This document shows, one piece after another, positions 60,843 to 64,000 of a stretch of 64,000 nucleotides of DNA (the first letter of the stretch is position 1; every line of letters begins with the position of its first letter). Below the pieces are notes generated by a model. The model saw only the letters and a program-made list of their open reading frames with translations, did no database searches and had not been told where the DNA came from. Source of the stretch: Brevibacillus formosus. GTDB taxonomy: Bacteria; Bacillota; Bacilli; Brevibacillales; Brevibacillaceae. Location: assembly GCF_003013405.1 (NCBI RefSeq), contig NZ_PXZL01000004.1, positions 1-64,000 on the forward strand, in the 5' to 3' direction. A program made the translations under genes and the position numbers.

Positions 60843-62849
60843 TTATTTCAGCAATTTTTCTGCTTCAGCCACGACATTTTCTACCGTGAATCCGTATTCC
60901 TTCATGATTCGCTCACCTGGTGCAGATGCGCCAAACTGATCGATTGCGATGACCGTACCGTTATCGCCAGCGTAACGCTCCCAGCCCATTGGAGAGCCCA
61001 TTTCTACCGCCACACGTGCTTTTACAGACGGCGGAATCACAGCGTCGCGATACTCTTTCGGTTGACGCTCGAACAGGTTCCAGCTCGGCATGGAAACAAC
61101 GCGTGTTTCAATACCTTTCGCGAGGAGTTGCTCACGCGCCTGCATCACGAGGGATACTTCAGATCCAGTTGCGAGCAGGATGAGCTGCGGGTTGCCGCTT
61201 GGCGCGTCCGCGAGAACATACGCACCTTTGCTCACGCCTTCTGCCGCTTTCTCGATAGTCTCTGGCAGGACTGGCAGGTTTTGACGAGTCAGTACCAGTA
61301 CAACTGGCTCATCTGTACGGGATACAGCATATTTCCAAGCCTCGTTCGTCTCCACTGCATCAGACGGACGAAGAATGGTCAAGCCAGGCATCGCACGCAA
61401 GGAAGCGAGCTGCTCAATCGGCTCATGCGTCGGTCCGTCTTCACCAACTGCGATCGAGTCATGTGTAAATACATAGACAACTGGCTGCTTCATCAGTGCA
61501 GAGAGGCGAATTGCCGGACGCAAGTAGTCGGAGAACACGAAGAACGTACCGCCGTATACTTTTACGCCACCGTGGAGAGCCATACCGTTGAGGGCTGCAC
61601 CCATGGCGAATTCGCGAACACCAAACCAAATGTTGCGGCCATCGTAAGAACCTGGCAGGAAGTTGCCCGCTTCTTTAATCACCGTGTTGTTGGAATGTGC
61701 CAAGTCAGCAGAGCCACCCAGGAAGAATGGAACGCTGTTTGCCAATGCATTGATCGCATTACCGGAAGCAACGCGCGTCGCTAGCTTTGCGCCAGCTTCA
61801 TACGTCGGCATATGGTTGTCCCAACCAGTAGGAAGATGACCTTCCTGTGCAGTCGTAAATTGCAGCGCCAGTTCCGGATACGCTTTTGCGTAAGCAGCAA
61901 ACAGATCGCGCCAAGCAGCTTCTGCTTTTTCACCGGCATCAGCCAAGCCTGCATAGAAATCCGTCACTTCCTGTGGTACGTGGAACTCGCTTTCATGGTG
62001 CCACTCGTAGTTTGCTTTTGTCAGCTTCACTTCGTCTTTTCCAAGCGGAGCGCCGTGAGAAGAGCTGGAGCCGCCTTTGTTCGGGCTTCCGTATCCAATG
62101 ACGGTTTTTACTTCGATCAAGGTAGGACGATCCAAGTCTTTTTTCGCTTCTGCGATAGCCGCGTCAATAGCAGCCAGATCATTGCCGTCTTCTACGCGAA
62201 TGTATTGCCAACCATACGCTTGGTAGCGACCCGCTACGTTTTCAGAGAAGGAACGGGAAAGCTCGCCATCCAGAGAGATATCGTTCGAATCGTAGAGCAC
62301 GATCATTTTGCCCAGTTTCAGGTGAGCAGCCAGGGAAGAAGCCTCGCTGGATACACCCTCCATCAGGTCACCGTCGCCGCAGATTACGTATGTGTAATGG
62401 TCAACGATGTCAAAATTGTCACGGTTGTAAACAGCTGCCATGTGCTTTTCAGCCATTGCCATACCGACAGCCATCGCGATCCCTTGTCCCAGTGGACCTG
62501 TTGTCGCGTCAACACCCGCCGTGTGCCCAAACTCAGGGTGACCAGGAGTTTTGCTGCCCCATTGACGGAAGTTATGTAGGTCTTCCAGTGAAACATCGTA
62601 TTTCATCAGATGCAACATCGAGTATAATAGCATAGAGCCATGTCCTGCTGAGAGGACAAAACGGTCACGGTCAATCCATTTTGGATTGCTCGGATTTACT
62701 TTCATAAAGCGGCTCCACAGTACATGTGCCATAGGAGCTGCACCCATCGGCATTCCCGGGTGACCGGAATTCGCCTTCTCGATGGCATCAATCGCCAGCG
62801 TGCGGATGGTATTAATGGATAGCTGATCAACAGACGTATGCTGAGTCAT
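60843..62849 (-). CDS. tkt: Transketolase
   Basis: A 668-residue thiamine-diphosphate enzyme of the pentose phosphate pathway. N-terminal landmarks: [40 protein letters not shown], and the ThDP/Mg motif [16 protein letters not shown]...[14 protein letters not shown]. The middle domain has [25 protein letters not shown], and the C-terminal domain closes the fold. Full length. Extended -10 TGCTATAAT lies upstream at 62916-62924. Divergent from the small membrane protein gene. Confidence 0.96.
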   Translation of the reverse strand: MTQHTSVDQLSINTIRTLAIDAIEKANSGHPGMPMGAAPMAHVLWSRFMKVNPSNPKWIDRDRFVLSAGHGSMLLYSMLHLMKYDVSLEDLHNFRQWGSKTPGHPEFGHTAGVDATTGPLGQGIAMAVGMAMAEKHMAAVYNRDNFDIVDHYTYVICGDGDLMEGVSSEASSLAAHLKLGKMIVLYDSNDISLDGELSRSFSENVAGRYQAYGWQYIRVEDGNDLAAIDAAIAEAKKDLDRPTLIEVKTVIGYGSPNKGGSSSSHGAPLGKDEVKLTKANYEWHHESEFHVPQEVTDFYAGLADAGEKAEAAWRDLFAAYAKAYPELALQFTTAQEGHLPTGWDNHMPTYEAGAKLATRVASGNAINALANSVPFFLGGSADLAHSNNTVIKEAGNFLPGSYDGRNIWFGVREFAMGAALNGMALHGGVKVYGGTFFVFSDYLRPAIRLSALMKQPVVYVFTHDSIAVGEDGPTHEPIEQLASLRAMPGLTILRPSDAVETNEAWKYAVSRTDEPVVLVLTRQNLPVLPETIEKAAEGVSKGAYVLADAPSGNPQLILLATGSEVSLVMQAREQLLAKGIETRVVSMPSWNLFERQPKEYRDAVIPPSVKARVAVEMGSPMGWERYAGDNGTVIAIDQFGASAPGERIMKEYGFTVENVVAEAEKLLK

Positions 62850-62915
62850 CTCGCAAAATCCTCCCTGCGTTTTCTAGAAATTACTACCGAGAATCAGGTA
62901 AAAACACACTGTGCC

Positions 62916-62924
62916 ATTATAGCA
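62916..62924 (-). promoter_or_regulatory. tkt: Promoter of tkt (extended -10)
   Basis: The minus strand reads TGCTATAAT, a perfect extended -10 box, 67 bp before the start codon. The -35 (ATGATT-like) is weak. Confidence 0.6.
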
Positions 62925-62978
62925 TAGTTCCCATTCATAATCATGTTCGCTTTGCATGAATTAAGGAGGTCTTTTTCA

Positions 62979-63134
62979 ATGAATTGGCTGTATCTTACTA
63001 TCGGGATCGTTTTAGGTGTTGCTGGGATTGGCATGCTGCTCTTTGCCATGACAAGTTCGCCTATTTTGAAAAAGAACAGACTGGAACGCCGGAGACAGGC
63101 TGCCGAGAATCATCGCCCGGAAGAATATCATTAA
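62979..63134 (+). CDS. Small single-helix membrane protein
   Basis: 51 residues: one helix (NWLYLTIGIVLGVAGIGMLLFAM) followed by a basic tail KKNRLERRRQAAENHRPEEYH, so the C-terminus should be cytoplasmic. AAGGAGG at ideal distance supports the ATG at 62979. It is 16 bp before the Nudix gene and probably co-transcribed. Function unknown. Confidence 0.7.
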   Translation: MNWLYLTIGIVLGVAGIGMLLFAMTSSPILKKNRLERRRQAAENHRPEEYH

Positions 63135-63150
63135 ATAGAGGAGAATTCGC

Positions 63151-63612
63151 ATGCAGAAAGAGCGCTTCGCAATGCAGGTAGCCGTTCACCTTTTTCTGGT
63201 AAAGGGTGAGCAAGTCTTGTTATTACGCCGCTACAATACCGGATACGAAGACGGCAATTACAGTGTTCCCGCTGGACATCTGGATGGGAATGAAGAAGTA
63301 AAGACAGCTGCGATCCGCGAGGCCAAAGAAGAATGCGGAATTGACATCGATCCAGCGAGCTTGGAGATGGTAGGCGTCATGCATCGTCGCTCCAATGATG
63401 AGCGCATCGATTTTTTTGTCGCTGCTACAAAATGGCGCGGAGAAATTATCAATGCCGAGCCGAATAAATGCGATGAGCTCGTATGGGTGGACATGGATAA
63501 ATTACCCCCGAACGTCATTCCTTATGTGAGACAAGCTCTCTCGAACTTTAGACGAAAGCAATGGTTTGACAGCTTTGGCTGGGAGCCTGCATTCGAGTGG
63601 AAGAAATCATAA
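63151..63612 (+). CDS. Nudix hydrolase
   Basis: A 153-residue pyrophosphohydrolase. The Nudix box GHLDGNEEVKTAAIREAKEECGI (G-x5-E-x7-REx2EExG) lies near 42-64, preceded by LLLRRYNTGYEDGNYSVPAGHL. The substrate could be an oxidised nucleotide, a nucleotide sugar or a dinucleoside polyphosphate; the sequence does not tell. GAGGAG before the ATG. Confidence 0.92.
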   Translation: MQKERFAMQVAVHLFLVKGEQVLLLRRYNTGYEDGNYSVPAGHLDGNEEVKTAAIREAKEECGIDIDPASLEMVGVMHRRSNDERIDFFVAATKWRGEIINAEPNKCDELVWVDMDKLPPNVIPYVRQALSNFRRKQWFDSFGWEPAFEWKKS

Positions 63613-63667
63613 AAGCAACCAATCCGCCAAACGCCTTGTGCTCGCTTTGGCAGTTGGTTGCTTTTTT
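63611..63667. terminator. Terminator of the Nudix gene
   Basis: AAAAGCAACCAA pairs with TTGGTTGCTTTT, with an inner GCCAAA/TTTGGC pairing, followed by T's. It probably also serves the minus-strand frame ending at 63666. Confidence 0.85.
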
Positions 63668-63882
63668 ACATTCCCCTTCGCTTAGCTGTAACAAAAAGGT
63701 GAACTGCCTTGTTCCAACGAGCACGCAGTCTTTTCCTCACCGCTTCATCAAGTGTCGGTTCAAAGCGACGCCCTACCTTCGTTCGTGCTTCCAAGTCTTT
63801 CGCCGACCACCAGCCGCACTCTTCCCCAAACAGAAATGCAATGCCCATCGCTGCATTTGGTGATTTACCCCATCATTACCAT
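63666..63882 (-). pseudogene. Small frame-disrupted gene (possible)
   Basis: An open frame at 63666-63848 encodes a basic 60-residue stretch (GIAFLFGEECGWWSAKDLEARTKVG...). It lacks its own ribosome site. A good one (AAGGAG) lies further upstream before an ATG at 63882, which opens a frame that stops after five codons (MVMMG). Removing one G from the GGGG run at 63868-63871 would join the two into ~71 residues beginning MVMMGKSPNAAMGIAF. This may be a pseudogene, a sequencing error in a homopolymer, or chance. I do not recognise the protein. Confidence 0.4.
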
Positions 63883-63885
63883 ATG

Positions 63886-64000
63886 TAAACTTCTCCTTTG
63901 CAAACTTTTAAAAATATCCAAACATAACAAAAAGGGCCTCTGCCATCCGAAAAGCTCGCGGATAGTAGACGCCGAAGTCCAGGCATTCATATCGATTACG
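63886..64000. other. Window end, no feature assigned
   Basis: 115 bp of intergenic-looking sequence. CCGAAAAGCTCGCGG near 63948-63962 could be the edge of a hairpin cut by the window. Nothing else could be supported. Confidence 0.4.

Noticed and set aside
63931..64000. Start of another palindromic repeat at the window end
   Set aside because: Contains CGCCGAAGTCC, faintly like copy 1, but no core and no arm partner within the window, so it cannot be supported.

Overview
The window reads as a chromosomal segment of a low-to-mid GC Gram-positive spore-former. The gene content fits the Bacillales, and Brevibacillus or a close Paenibacillaceae relative is my best guess: a soluble SftA-type DNA translocase, BY-kinase/Wzz/LCP polysaccharide genes, a single-subunit sulfite reductase operon, a secreted M9 collagenase, a CitMHS transporter with a CitA/DcuS-type two-component pair, and an ECF sigma/anti-sigma pair. 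Strong AGGAGG-type ribosome sites are everywhere, several starts are TTG or GTG, and there are many rho-independent terminators. Genus is an inference from gene families, not from a marker gene. I saw no rRNA, tRNA, CRISPR array, transposase or prophage.

Layout. 1-2534: a large palindromic repeat, a VOC protein, an ECF sigma factor ending in half a VOC domain, and an RlmA-type rRNA methyltransferase. 2836-20855 (all minus strand): a tightly coupled 17-gene polysaccharide operon. In transcription order it holds two UDP-sugar enzymes, a PglF/CapD-type dehydratase, an LCP ligase, Wzz, BY-kinase, Wzx, a CDP-alcohol phosphotransferase, a LicC-like nucleotidyltransferase, a Wzy-like protein, a GT4, a deacetylase, a PglC/EpsL-type initiating transferase, a FemAB-like protein, a PglE-type aminotransferase, a PLP decarboxylase-fold protein and an ATP-grasp ligase. 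A beta-helix protein is transcribed divergently at 21048. 22643-27564: a small unknown protein, sftA and a lipoprotein behind an ECF-type promoter. 27628-34369: assimilatory sulfate reduction plus siroheme synthesis, driven from a good SigA promoter at 34423-34451.

34506-34704: second copy of the palindromic repeat. 34789-38133: a five-gene operon (unknown protein, lipoprotein, glutathionylspermidine-synthase-like ATP-grasp, DUF350, voltage-gated-like K+ channel). 38279-42634: inositol monophosphatase family, small unknown protein, thioesterase, ilvD and an NlpC/P60 hydrolase. 43084-47859: trmB, third copy of the repeat, and a citrate-type two-component system with its transporter under a probable cre site. 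47955-51603: ECF sigma, anti-sigma and an ABC exporter. 51706-63612: AAA ATPase, L,D-transpeptidase, collagenase, small unknown, PBP1A behind an ECF-type promoter, transketolase, small membrane protein and a Nudix hydrolase. A probably frame-disrupted small gene closes the window.

Most notable points: (1) a family of three ~200-bp nested palindromes whose stems differ completely between copies while a short core is conserved; (2) a polysaccharide locus with the first two bacillosamine-pathway steps but no PglD/EpsM acetyltransferase, carrying instead FemAB-like, decarboxylase-fold and ATP-grasp genes that suggest an aminoacyl-type decoration; (3) a CDP-alcohol phosphotransferase whose last motif Asp is Asn; (4) the ATP-grasp/DUF350/K+ channel operon with a large stem-loop ahead of the channel gene.
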